A stretch of DNA of 64,000 nt from positions 2,728,001 to 2,792,000 of the forward strand of contig JAGTXZ010000020.1 of NCBI GenBank assembly GCA_018398575.1. Reading direction: 5' to 3'. A model generated the notes under the pieces. The model worked only from the letters and a program-made list of their open reading frames with translations, was not told the DNA's origin and made no database searches. The position numbers and the translations under genes were made by a program. Shown here piece by piece: positions 54,077-64,000 of the stretch. Position 1 is the stretch's first letter. The number at the start of each line of letters is the position of its first letter. Origin of the DNA: Ampelomyces quisqualis (taxonomy: Eukaryota; Ascomycota; Dothideomycetes; Pleosporales; Phaeosphaeriaceae).

Positions 54077-57071
54077 GGCAGCCCTCGAGGTCAAGAGGCG
54101 AAGTCGCGCGTCCATTATGCCCCAAGCCCCGAGATCGACCATGCTTGGCCATCCCGCGCAGCGGATACCGAAAGTCGCGCCGCCTGTCCAGGAAGCACCC
54201 CCTATGAAGCCGCACCGAAGACGCGTCTCCCACATGCTGGGCGAAAGGCAAGGAAACGACGTCAATGCGACCGTGCAGTTGCACGAGGATGCACTGGAAA
54301 AGAGAGAGCTGCGAAAACAGGGCCCTAAGAAGGATCCACGCCGGCGCACCATCTATGTCCCATCCGACGACACCACAGTCATGACCATCCACCCAGGCCA
54401 GTCAACACACGCCCCCCGCAACCCAAGGCAGAACTCCCCTGACATTGGTCTCGACTTGGTCACCTTGTCGGAAGAGGAAGGGCAACTAGTGCCAGCACTT
54501 AAGAAGGAGAAGAAGGCTCCCAGGAAATCGTTGGCTGCGCCGCCGAAGCGCGGGCCGTTGTCCTCTACGACACGATCGCTGCAAAGCGTCTCGTTCTGCA
54601 GCGACGTGATAGGATCAGGAGGTGGAAAGGAGAATCTGCCGCCAGGTGTGGACATCGTCGAGAAGAAGGGATCAGGCACCATCATCGAAGTCAACTTCGC
54701 CAAACAAGAGATGGAAAAACCCATGGCGAAGCCACCCGCCCGAGTCCACTTCAATACCAAGAGCACCTCCGCGACATCTCAGACCAGGACAAGACCAACC
54801 GCGTCTCAGAAGAGGTCACGACCTCAACCCCACGATGAGAGTTCTCCCGCCAAGGCCATTAAAGCTAGGGCTGATGCTACAGCTTCCAGTAGGGCGGCTT
54901 TGAAAGAGACCATCAGGGCTGCCAAAGTGAAGGCTTCGAGGCCGAGTCGCACACCTGTTATGTCCTCTTCGCCATTCCACACCAACAAATCGCCTCCTAC
55001 TGCACTGCGCCGGAAGAGAGCAGAACGGGCGCCACCAGCCGTCAGCATGATGCACATTGTTGGCGATAAACAACAGAAGAAAGAGAAATACCCGGTGCTT
55101 ACCGAAGACCTCACTCGCTCGACCATGTACGAAGACAATTGGCTTACTTACCAAGAAGTCGCCATCACCCAGCTTCTGAACTCCGTGTTCGACTCGGCGC
55201 ATAGTGATCCCAATGCCGAGCAAAGTCCCGAGGACCTGAGGAAGAAGATGCTCGCGTTGTACCACGAGCCGTCGATGCCTCCCCTACACAAACGGCTACA
55301 AGCTTCCTTACAGTACGGCGCGCTGAGCATACCAAAGGACTTACTTTCTCAGACACTCCGACTCAAGGACGATGTTGGACAGCGGAAGAAGTTCCTCAAT
55401 CTGTGGACGAAGACATACAATCTCAATGCGCTACGCGCCGCAGCCGAAACGGTCATTGGGCGACAAATCACTACACCATGCCGACTATCGACTGGCTCCA
55501 CCTGCTCCGATGATGGATCACGGATGTTCCGTGCTGAGCGACGAGCTATCGAGAAGTTCTTGGATGCTTTCTTGATCAAGAACGAGGATGCTGTGCGAGT
55601 TAAGTCGGGTGCTGGAAGCATCGCAAGCATTGCTCGCGGCGATGACGACTTTGGCTCTCAAGGGTGGTCGTGGAGACGCACGGCACTTCGCAGCCTGATG
55701 CTCGCGCTCTTGCTCGATAAATCAAAAACGACGGCTTGCCTACCTGGATGCCTCTTTCAGACGACTTCACCGCACAAGACGTCTGTTGAGGTATTGCACC
55801 AGCTCTCCAACTTGGTGCTCCCATCGCTTGGTGATATAACGCGCCCATTGGGTCACCTCAACTATAAAGTCGAGCACGCGCAATACCCACTCGAGGAGTA
55901 CACGTACCATATCGAGAATATTGCAGTTGACTTACGGGACGGAATTTCACTCACGCGGCTTGTGGAACTGCTACTCTATCCGTCTTCAATAACCCTTGGG
56001 CAAGAAGACAAGACTGTCACCATCTCCATGCCCACTGGTGAGCTTCTCACGAGCGAAATCACGGACAAGGAGAGTTGGGTCCTGTCGCAGCACCTCAAGT
56101 ATCCTGCCATTGGCCGCCCACAGAAGGTGTACAACGTGCAGATCGCCCTGTCAGCGCTCGAAGTCGCACCCGGCATCCCACGCCATGCATTTGATGCGAT
56201 CAAGGCAGAGGATATTGTTGACGGCCACCGCGAGAATACGTTGAGTCTTCTATGGTCGCTCGTCGGCAAATGCGGTCTGGGCAACATTGTTGACTGGCCT
56301 CAAGTTGTGAAGGAGACGGAGCGCTTCACAGAACAATGGTACCGCAATCGCGACAACTTCGCCGAGCGAGATCTCGACTCGGACTCGGACGACTCCATAC
56401 GTGAGCTTGTTGGACTAGAATACCACAAACGCCTCTTACTTTCCTGGTCTCGTTCCATTGCACGCCTTCATGGCATCCGCGTTGCAAACCTTACAACTTC
56501 CTTCGCCGACCCGAAGGTGCTGGAGGTTATTGTTGATACCTACCTTCCGGCATCTCTTACGACGGCGATTGCACAAACCAGCAAATTCAGCCTCGCCGCA
56601 AAGCTCAAAGCTGTGGGCTGCTCCACGTCCTTCATCTCTCTCTTTAATCCGCAGCACGCAGCTTCATCCGCTCGGTCCATCCCTTCGCGAGACTTTACCC
56701 TCCTAACTCTTTCCTTCCTCGCATCTCGCCTCCTACCCCTGTGTCTTACACATCGCGCAGCATCAACTATTCAACGCGCTTTCCGCCAACACCTGTCCCG
56801 CCGCCAAACGAGTCAGCGCATCGCTCTCCTTAAGGTCGCGCACGAGTGCAAGGCCGTGGCGCAAGCGAGGGAGAGATTATTCAACGCTGCGACTATTATT
56901 CAGAGGCGATGGAAGGGCATTCTGGACCAACGGAATAAGCAGTTGGAGCGTGATGTCCTGGCGTTCCAGGCGCTGGCCCGGGGCTGGGCGATTAGGAGAT
57001 GGGTGAGGAGAATCACGGCTGGGAGGGTTGGTGGGAAGGAGAAGGTTCGGAGGGCTAGAGGTGGGTGGTGA
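53784..57071 (+). CDS. Asp/ASPM-type spindle protein with calponin-homology and IQ motifs, single exon
   Basis: An intron-free frame of 1095 codons. The first 430 residues are disordered and basic, with a 12-Gln tract at 54042-54077. A helical region (YQEVAITQLLNSVFDSAHSD onwards) leads to a calponin-homology domain at about residues 690-850 (HIENIAVDLRDGISLTRLVE, YNVQIALSALE, VDGHRENTLSLLWSLVGKCG). Near the C-terminus are IQ-type helices (AASTIQRAFRQHLSRRQ, AATIIQRRWKGILDQRN, FQALARGWAIRRWVRR), suited to calmodulin binding. This order is that of Asp, the spindle-pole microtubule-focusing protein known as ASPM in humans. Fungal versions are shorter and less studied. Expected place of action: spindle poles in mitosis. 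The start at 53784 is the first Met of the open frame. Confidence 0.88.
54042..54077 (+). repeat. (CAA)11CAG trinucleotide tract coding 12 Gln
   Basis: Eleven CAA codons and one CAG, in frame inside the Asp homologue, following EEE. It lies in a disordered region and is a likely site of length variation. Confidence 0.95.
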
Positions 57072-57450
57072 AGGGGTGTGAGAGAGTGTTGGCTACGATT
57101 TTGGTGATTAGGTTCGAACGGTTGGTGTGGGCGTGTTGGGATGACAGTTTCAGGTTCGCAGTATACCATATGATATCGCGGTGTTGGGCACTTCATCTAC
57201 GTATTTTCTCCATCAGCTTTGATGACATCTTTGAGTTCCATCATCGTGTGTTGACATGTCCATCGCTCTTTCCCCCCGTCAAGCGAAGTTTATCCGGCTA
57301 GCTCCGAAAGGACGAGTGACGCACTCGCGGCGGGTGGGAACTCACGACGCGAACCACTTCACGTCCACCAACGCACGCGCCTGGCCCCTCCGTGTCCTTA
57401 TGTCTCGACGGTCAAGAGGATGATTTTAGCACTTGGCCCGCGATTCAGAC
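57072..57450. other. Intergenic region Asp homologue to Ldb17-like gene
   Basis: About 380 bp; no feature recognised. Promoter of the Ldb17-like gene by position. Confidence 0.4.
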
Positions 57451-59026
57451 ATGGCATTTGAGGTGTCGTATAGCCTCGACAATGAGCAGCAATTCTGGGA
57501 CGGTGAGCGCACCTCGGACCCCCACCAGCACCAGCCACGAAAGCTAATCGGCCGCACAGAGCTAGACGACATCGTCACCACGCGCTGCCAGGAACACGAA
57601 ATCATTGACAACTCCTTGCGCTCCTTCCTCAATGTTACCACCAACTACAAGTGTACGCGACACACTAATCACGTGTTGTGCTGGGTGTTGACCACGAGTA
57701 GCGGAGTACCTTCAGACCGACTATAGTGTAGCAAAATGCATCTTCCGCTTGCTTGAGGGTCATCTCTACCTGGCCCACAGAGACTATGTCCGGCGGCAGT
57801 TCCTTTACTGCCTTCTGCAGGTATGTTGATACACGCCACAACGGTCGATTCTCGCGTTGACAGAGGCACAGGAAGAGGACAACCCCACGCTTCACATAGT
57901 AGCAGCGTTTCTGCTCTACGATGGCCGCAACAGCAAAGATGATGCCGTGTTCGAGATGATGCACTCTGAAACCACGTTTCCCCGACTCGTCGAGCTCGTA
58001 CAAACAGGTAGCGTACAAGAAGACACCAAGCTGCACCAGATGCTCCTCGAGCTTCTGTACGAGTCTTCGCGTGTACAACGCCTGACTTGGGAAGACTTTG
58101 GTAGGTCGAGGCCCCCGACTACAGGGATGAAAGGAGCTGACTTGAGCCATCCACAGTGGCTGTAAATGATGCTTTCATATTGTATCTTCTCGATGTCATT
58201 GAAAGTGCCTCGGACGATGCCGATGATCCATACCATTATCCCGTGATCCGTGTTCTGGTGAGCCAAATCCTAATAGCCTGTAGCCTGATAGCTGATATTG
58301 AAGTAGCTTGTTCTAAACGAGCAGTACCTGGTAGCTTCGACAACGCACCACTCTGACGGCCGACGTGGAATAGTAAACCGGGTCATTAAGGCTATTTCCA
58401 CACATGGGATGACTTACAAGACTTTTGGCTGCAACCTCATACTTCTGTTGAACAGAGAGTCCGAGACATCACTTCAGCTGCTCATTTTGAAACTGCTGTA
58501 CCTTCTCTTCGGCAATCCATCCACGGCCGAATATTTCTACACAAATGATTTGCATGTTCTCGTTGATGTTATTCTTCGAAATCTTATCGACCTGCCACAC
58601 GACTCACCTGCGGCCAGCGCGTTACGGCATACATACCTTCGCGTACTGCATCCGATCTTGATGCACAGTCAGATTAGCAGGCCACCTCATTACAAGCGGG
58701 AAGAGCTTTTGAGATTGCTCCGCCTACTGGTCACTAGCGGGACACACTTCGCTCCAGTTGATGAGACTACCCAACGATTAGTAACACGTTGCACAAGTGT
58801 ACAATGGTTACAGCCGACGGAAAACGATGTCTCACCCGCCAACGGCTGTAGCAGGACAGGTTTTCCGGTTGATGCAGTGGTCTACGGTCAAAAAGAACTT
58901 GCGCGTCGTGCCCTTGGCATGAATTTAGATGGCGGCGGTGAGAGTTCAACAAGCGTCCTCGAGATCGCCACGCATACCGAGAAACCAGGTGTGCAGACAC
59001 CGAGTAACGCGAAGCCAGCACAGTGA
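57451..59026 (+). CDS. Ldb17/Dip1 (SPIN90-like) protein, actin regulator, six exons
   Basis: Exons: 57451-57502, 57560-57652, 57702-57820, 57866-58100, 58157-58257, 58307-59026, about 439 residues, all GT-AG and in frame. The start MAFEVSYSLDNEQQFWDELD is completed across intron 1. The middle is an armadillo-like helical stack matching the SPIN90/Ldb17 leucine-rich domain (SVAKCIFRLLEGHLYLAHRD, NDAFILYLLDVIE, LNEQYLVAS, SLQLLILKLLYLLFGNPSTA). The last 80 residues are disordered. Dip1 and its relatives activate Arp2/3 complex without a pre-existing filament, seeding actin at endocytic sites. The yeast relative Ldb17 works in endocytosis. Intron 3 uses the second of two possible AGs (CAGAG), which is the one that keeps frame. 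Last confident gene before the decayed end. Confidence 0.85.
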
Positions 59027-60880
59027 TTTGTATCCCTCGCCTTGTCGGGTGAGAACAACTCAGTCGCGCGTTCTAGCGTCATACTTGCATTCCTTTTTAT
59101 TCGGAAGCATCTGGCATTGATCTATCTAGGTTGTTGCTGTTCTCAGATCGTACACTCAATGCCCTCATCCGAAAGTCACGGCGTTCTGGACCGAAGCTGG
59201 CGACTTCTTCTGCATCGTCTTTTGGTGTCATGGCCTGTCAGGAGTTACTCAGGATTCTTCTATTGCTGCACCATATACACCGGTTTTCATCATCGTCATT
59301 ACCCCATTTATATCGATACCCCGATTTTTTCAGGCCTTTCACAATTTCAGGACGATTTCCCCATTTGTGTCGCGTTGCATTTGCAGTTGCCAAGACCATA
59401 TCACGCAAACCCAGTCCTGTGGCCATCGATTCATGTATGTCGCGCACGGCGACATGAGTCGTGGGTTACAATCAAGGCTGCGCTCAGCAACGTCGATCTG
59501 CATTTCTCGATGACCGCCAAGATTGCCGAGTGGCTTGGGCGATGTACGTGTACATCGCACTGTGCTCAAGCAGCAAGGGATACCTCACCCGGCTAAAAGC
59601 AGACATGACTACTTGATATGACCGTCTGAGGCTACTCCGCGGATGCAGCCAAGTAGTTCTATAACGTTTCGCCACACTGTATCATCGCTTCTTGATAAGG
59701 CGCCAAGGGGATGTGCCGTAACGAACCCATGGCAAACCCAGCGGAGTCTTGGCCCCCGCCAGTCGAGATGATTTACCACTTCTGCAACCCAAGATCAGCA
59801 GGGTCATTTTGCTTGATTTGACTTTCATTTTGGCCACGGAGGCTGATCTTCCCTTCGTTATTATTCCTCCAAATTGGAAGGCAATTTCGTTCGTGCGGCC
59901 GCCACTAAGCTGACATCGACCGGCGCTCACGATGCACTATATGCACACACCGGCTTCACGGATCTTGGTATTGTGAAGTACGTTTGTCCTATGACTAGGT
60001 CTTCATAGTCTCGGCGGAGCGTCGTACTGCGTTCCATTCCGAAAGTGTAATGGCAAGCACTTTACGCCAAGCACTGTAGTCTGGACCCGGACATCCCATC
60101 CCACACTGATGCAGAGTGAATCGCATATGGACCGTTTGCGGAAAAAAGATTGATCCATGTATCTCCACATGTGTCATCAGTCGTACCAGGAATTGGTCGA
60201 AATGTACACCTTTGGCTCCACAAACACGTACATGGCGCAGCACGAGTCTGCCACCCAACGGCCAGTATGTAGGACCAACAATCAGGTCGACACCTTAAAC
60301 ATGCTCCATCAGCCGATCGCTACCTACGCGGAAGATCTGCAGTGCTTCAACCCTGGGCTCCAGGGACCACAGAGCCTCTTGCAATTACGCCATGCACGAT
60401 CACTTTAGCACTTCTTGGACAAAACTTGGCTGCCGGGTCAGCCGCCAGCCACAGCCGCACTCGAAGCATATGAACTATTGCCGACGGATCCTACAGCTAC
60501 AATGTCCGTCTTGGTATGGGTGCCTGAGATGCAAGGGAACAGGGGCCCAAAATCAAATGCCGTATCGTCGTGGTGCGTGATACCGAATACCAGAATGCAA
60601 GAGTAATCAGACCACTCTCGCGTGCAGAGCGTGGGTTATCGGCTAGTATGCTGTGGGGTCTTGTTTGTGGCAGTGCAATTGTTGATCACCCCCTTCCACA
60701 GAATAGTCTCGAGTCAAGTAGGAACACCACGCGTCTTTGATGGAGCCAGCTAGTGGATCAAAGACTTTGCTCAATAGGGGGGTTTCCACGTCCGATCTGA
60801 AAGTTCTGATCTGTACTTTTCTGAGGGGCAAATGGATCAGCGTCGCGCCTAACCTCAGATGGCTAAGCAAAGTTTAGATT
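59027..60880. other. Transition zone with gene fragments
   Basis: About 1.85 kb after the last intact gene. Base composition is still normal, but no frame is intact. At 59892-59984 the plus strand reads LTSTGAHDALYAHTGFTDLG, like the end of a GNAT-type acetyltransferase. A piece in another frame (about 59745-59910) reads LDLTFILATEADLPFVIIP. A third fragment at about 60415-60600 is unrecognised. They may be remnants of one or two genes. Confidence 0.3.
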
Positions 60881-63800
60881 AGACTCTAACTTAGGCTGTG
60901 CAGGGTTTGTATTAATAAGTTTTCTAATTAGAACTATAGCAACTTGTTAGCACTAATTTAAGAGCTGCATAACGTTATACTTCTTAAAACTCTACTAAAG
61001 TTTACACTGTAATATAAGCTTTAATCCTGTTTGCAATCTTAGCCCTAAAAGCCCTCTATAAGGTACTATTAGCAGCGCTATGCTATTACTTTTTAGCTAT
61101 AGAAGTAGCTAATCTTAAGCTCTTTAGCTACTAAGACTATTGTTACTACCTCTTTATACACTGTTATATATAACTAGAGCGCTACTTATCTAATTAAGAA
61201 AGCCTACGCAGAGCTCTATTAGCTATCTCTAAGGTATAGGTATACCTTGCTATTCTAATTCTAATTAGAAGCTATTCTTAGGTATAGAGAAGAAGGAGGA
61301 GGAGAAGGTAATTAAAACAATCCTAACACTAATAAGGTTAGTAACGCTAGTAGTACTACTTAAGTTATTTAATAATAGCACTTATAGTAATAAGCTATAT
61401 AGCTTAGGTAGAGAGTATAATACTTGTGCAACTTAGCTAGGCTACATTCCTAAAAGTAAGCGTAAGTAAGTAATACTACTAGCTGCTGCGCTATATAGCT
61501 ACTTACTAAAAAGCTACTAAAAGAAGATAACTTTTATAAGAGCTGTTATTAAGCAGCGTAAGCGTAACGTTAAAGTCTAAAGTAGTAAGCTCTTTAAGTA
61601 CAATAAGAACATGCTTAAGGGCTTTATATTACAAAAGATTAAGCATTATAAGTAAGAGCTAGAGAAAGAGACCTTTAGAGAGAAAGCAAACTTAGGCTCT
61701 TACTACTAGGCTCTTAATAATCTAATTAAGAAATAGGACTTTATAAGCAAGTCTGTTATTAACAAGGAGTTAGCTGCTATAGAAGCTGTCTGCAAAGAAG
61801 AACGCTAGGTTAATCTACTTAGCTACTAGCGTAATAAGAGCTAGACTTCTAATTCTATAGCAAAGATATCTAAGGCATCTTAGCTATTATTAAAGTGTTA
61901 AAAAACAAGTAGTTAAGACTTAAATAATAGAGTTAAAGCTTACTATAGTTAAGGTAACAATTTTAATATATTTAAGAGGCTAATAGAAGCTTAAAGTTAC
62001 AAGACTAAGTAGTTATTAAAAGTATTACAAGGCCTTTATAGTTGTAATTGTAATTATAATTATAATTATAGTAATACTGCTAGTACTACCTTAAGCTTAA
62101 AGAAACTTATAATAGAAAGGTTAGAGGATATAGAAAGAAAGCAGAAATAGTAGAATTAGAAGCTAGACGCAATTATAGCACTGTTGCAACGTTAAAACAA
62201 GAGTAGTAGAAAGTAATATAGCGTTAAAAGTAGTATTATACATACTAAGTAAGTAGCTGCACAAGCTATTTTAGCTTAGATAGCTATTGTTACGCATGTT
62301 ATTTAATATATATACTGCGTTATCTAGTGTTATACTTTTAATATATGTAAAAAGAGGTTAAATACTATATATTTAGCCTGTTTTTAGCATTATAGAGCTA
62401 CTTTGCACTTAACACATTAGCTACTTAAATTTTAATATTTAATAGCTATCTTTAACGCGTTATTATTATAGGTAAACAGCACTTAGAGCGTACGCTAGGC
62501 CTAATTAAGTAGTTAGTAATACTTGTGCACTATAGAGTTGTAACTTAATTAGCACTAAATATATACATTTCTATATCTATATTAACGCTACTAGCTTACT
62601 ACCTATATAATATACTAAATCTAATACGCTTATTAGTATTAGTATACTTTTACGCAACTCCTAAGCTTATATACTCTTCTAAATCTAGCAGCGTAAGGTA
62701 AAATATCTTAGAAAGCTAGTTTCTTTTACGTATATAAGTCTAGCAGTTTTATACAAAGCTTAACACTAGAAAGTAGTATCTTACTAAGTAATTACTACTC
62801 TATATACTATATAGATAGTATAGCTGCTTAAAGTTACTCTTAACGCTGCTTATACCTATCTCTACTATAATTCTCTTAGTTAAATACTACTAATTTATAC
62901 GCTTTTAAGATAGCGTTAGGTTTCTACTATATAGACGCTTATACGCTCTAATTACTAGCTCTTAGCTACTAAAAGCTGCGTCTCTATACACGTAAAGCTT
63001 CTTATCTACGCCTTAATACTTTATAATCTTACAAAGATTATTGCTAATACCTATTGCAATATATAAGCCTGCGTTACTACTAGCTACTAGCTTACTAGTA
63101 TATACTACTCTTAGTAGCCTATTTAGCAATATAATAATAAAGTAGCTGTAAGAGGTTTATATAGCAGTAAAGTTACAGGATAACAATAGTAGTACAGGTA
63201 GAAGTAAGTTAATTCCTATTCTGCTACTTTAGTATAGAACTACTCTTTTGTAGATATAACTAGACGCGTGTCTTTACAACTAGAATGCACTAGGTCTACG
63301 CTAGTGTAGCGCTATTAAGACGCTAGGGCAGCTGTGCGCGTCCTACGCGTAAGAACACTAGAGTAGTGTTGTTATAGCGCAGGCGTATTACTGCGCAACT
63401 AACAGCTCTGCGCTGTAGCATTCTTATAATTATTTTCTCTTCTTTAGAATTACTGTTCTAGCAATTTATATAACGTTAGGTCTTATTAGCGCGTGCCTAA
63501 CGTTGTTGTTGTAAAGGCTGTTGTTATACTAAGGCTAAAACTCTAGGTAAATCTAAGAGGCAGCTAGTAGCTATAGTAATAGCAGAATTATAGTAGAACT
63601 TTGTGTACCTAATTCTTTCTGCTTTCTTAGTAACAATTATATTACTATTACTACTATACTATCTCTTAGCTCTACGCTGTTACAACCTTATTACTTTTAT
63701 ATTAATTACTATAAGTACTACGCCTATACTGCCTACTACTCTTACTATCTCTATAAGTAGTGTAACGCTAGCATTGCAACGTTGCTAACCTAGCGTTTAG

Positions 63801-64000
63801 GCTACACTTGTTACCTGCTGTAGTAGCGTCTCTAATATTAAGCTAGCTAAGCTAGTTTACCTGCATTATGCTAAAGGTCTAAAGATTAATAGTATAGTGT
63901 ATAACTACGTCCCTAGCAGCCTATAGTGCAATAGGTACGCCTATAAGAAGAAGTCTTATACTCTAGTACTACTAAGTTTTGTTAAGAGCTAGAATACTCT
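60881..64000. repeat. AT-rich, RIP-like repeat remnant running off the window
   Basis: From about 60.88 kb composition changes sharply. TpA is extreme and CpA/TpG nearly vanish: bases 61081-61140 contain 12 TA, no CA and one TG. CpG is still present. No frame is intact; readable stretches such as KNMLKGFILQKIKHY at about 61610 are soon cut by TAG, as expected when CAG is mutated. This is the pattern left by repeat-induced point mutation on an old transposon. I cannot assign the element to a class. A hexamer-like TAATTA run lies at 62040-62072. Confidence 0.75.
63764..63797. repeat. Imperfect palindrome, 34 bp
   Basis: Outer arms AACGCTAG (63764-63771) and CTAGCGTT (63790-63797) are perfect inverted copies. 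The centre contains a second inverted pair, GCAAC and GTTGC (63776-63785). It could fold as a cruciform or mark an element end. Confidence 0.6.

Noticed and set aside
60116..60606. Possible plus-strand gene with frames of about 60-83 codons
   Set aside because: No continuous frame, no splice set joining the pieces and no recognised motif; kept only as part of the transition zone.
63603..63788. 61-codon hydrophobic frame in the AT-rich block
   Set aside because: Low-complexity Leu/Thr/Ile translation of TA-rich DNA; overlaps a palindrome and has no protein features.
1..64000. tRNA, rRNA or CRISPR features
   Set aside because: Scanning by eye for T-loop GTTCGANNC with a matching acceptor stem, rRNA cores and spaced direct repeats gave none; a covariance-model scan would be decisive for tRNAs.

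Overview
This window reads as nuclear DNA of a filamentous ascomycete (Pezizomycotina, most likely a dothideomycete). Genes are closely packed on both strands. Introns are short (about 45-60 bp) with GT...CTAAC-like branch...AG signals. Family content fits: FluG, FKS1 beta-1,3-glucan synthase, GH72, a WSC sensor, an ENA-type Na+ ATPase, Slm1 and Ldb17/Dip1. The last 3.1 kb is an AT-rich block with the CpA depletion and TpA excess expected of repeat-induced point mutation (RIP). The class-level placement is inference.

Layout. 1-215: 3' end of an unrecognised gene. 334-2784 (-): secreted GH3 beta-glucosidase. 3850-7178 (-): ENA-type P-type ATPase, head-to-head with 8218-10436 (+), a DUF2985 membrane protein. 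10908-13726 (+): Slm1-like BAR/PH protein. 14924-15873 (-): WSC cell-wall sensor. 17927-19864 (+): conserved-looking protein of unknown function. 20507-23469 (+): FluG homologue. 24131-25875 (-): GH72 glucanosyltransferase, head-to-head with 27588-33568 (+), FKS1. 34065-35797 (+): LCB1 subunit of serine palmitoyltransferase. 36325-37032 (+): four-TM protein.

37.0-42.5 kb is a gene-poor stretch with an ankyrin-type relic. After it come a Whi5/Nrm1-type G1/S repressor (42493-43711, -), a metzincin-like metalloprotease with jacalin-like C-terminus (44672-47162, +), cytosolic threonyl-tRNA synthetase (47685-50256, -), H/ACA snoRNP protein GAR1 (50668-51484, +), phosphatidylserine synthase (52244-53164, +), an Asp/ASPM homologue with CH and IQ motifs (53784-57071, +) and an Ldb17/Dip1-like protein (57451-59026, +). 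From 59 kb the sequence decays into gene fragments and then the RIP-like block.

How it fits together. Between 10.9 and 35.8 kb five genes bear on the cell surface: Slm1 (plasma-membrane PIP2/TORC2 signalling), WSC (wall-stress sensor), GH72 (glucan remodelling), FKS1 (glucan synthesis) and LCB1 (sphingolipid entry step). FKS1 and GH72 share one 1.7 kb intergenic region. The rest are housekeeping or morphogenesis genes. The most notable oddities are a FluG homologue whose two enzyme halves both seem to lack catalytic residues, a reading-frame break at one GAR1 splice junction, and the RIP-like terminus. I found no rRNA, tRNA, CRISPR array or intact transposon.
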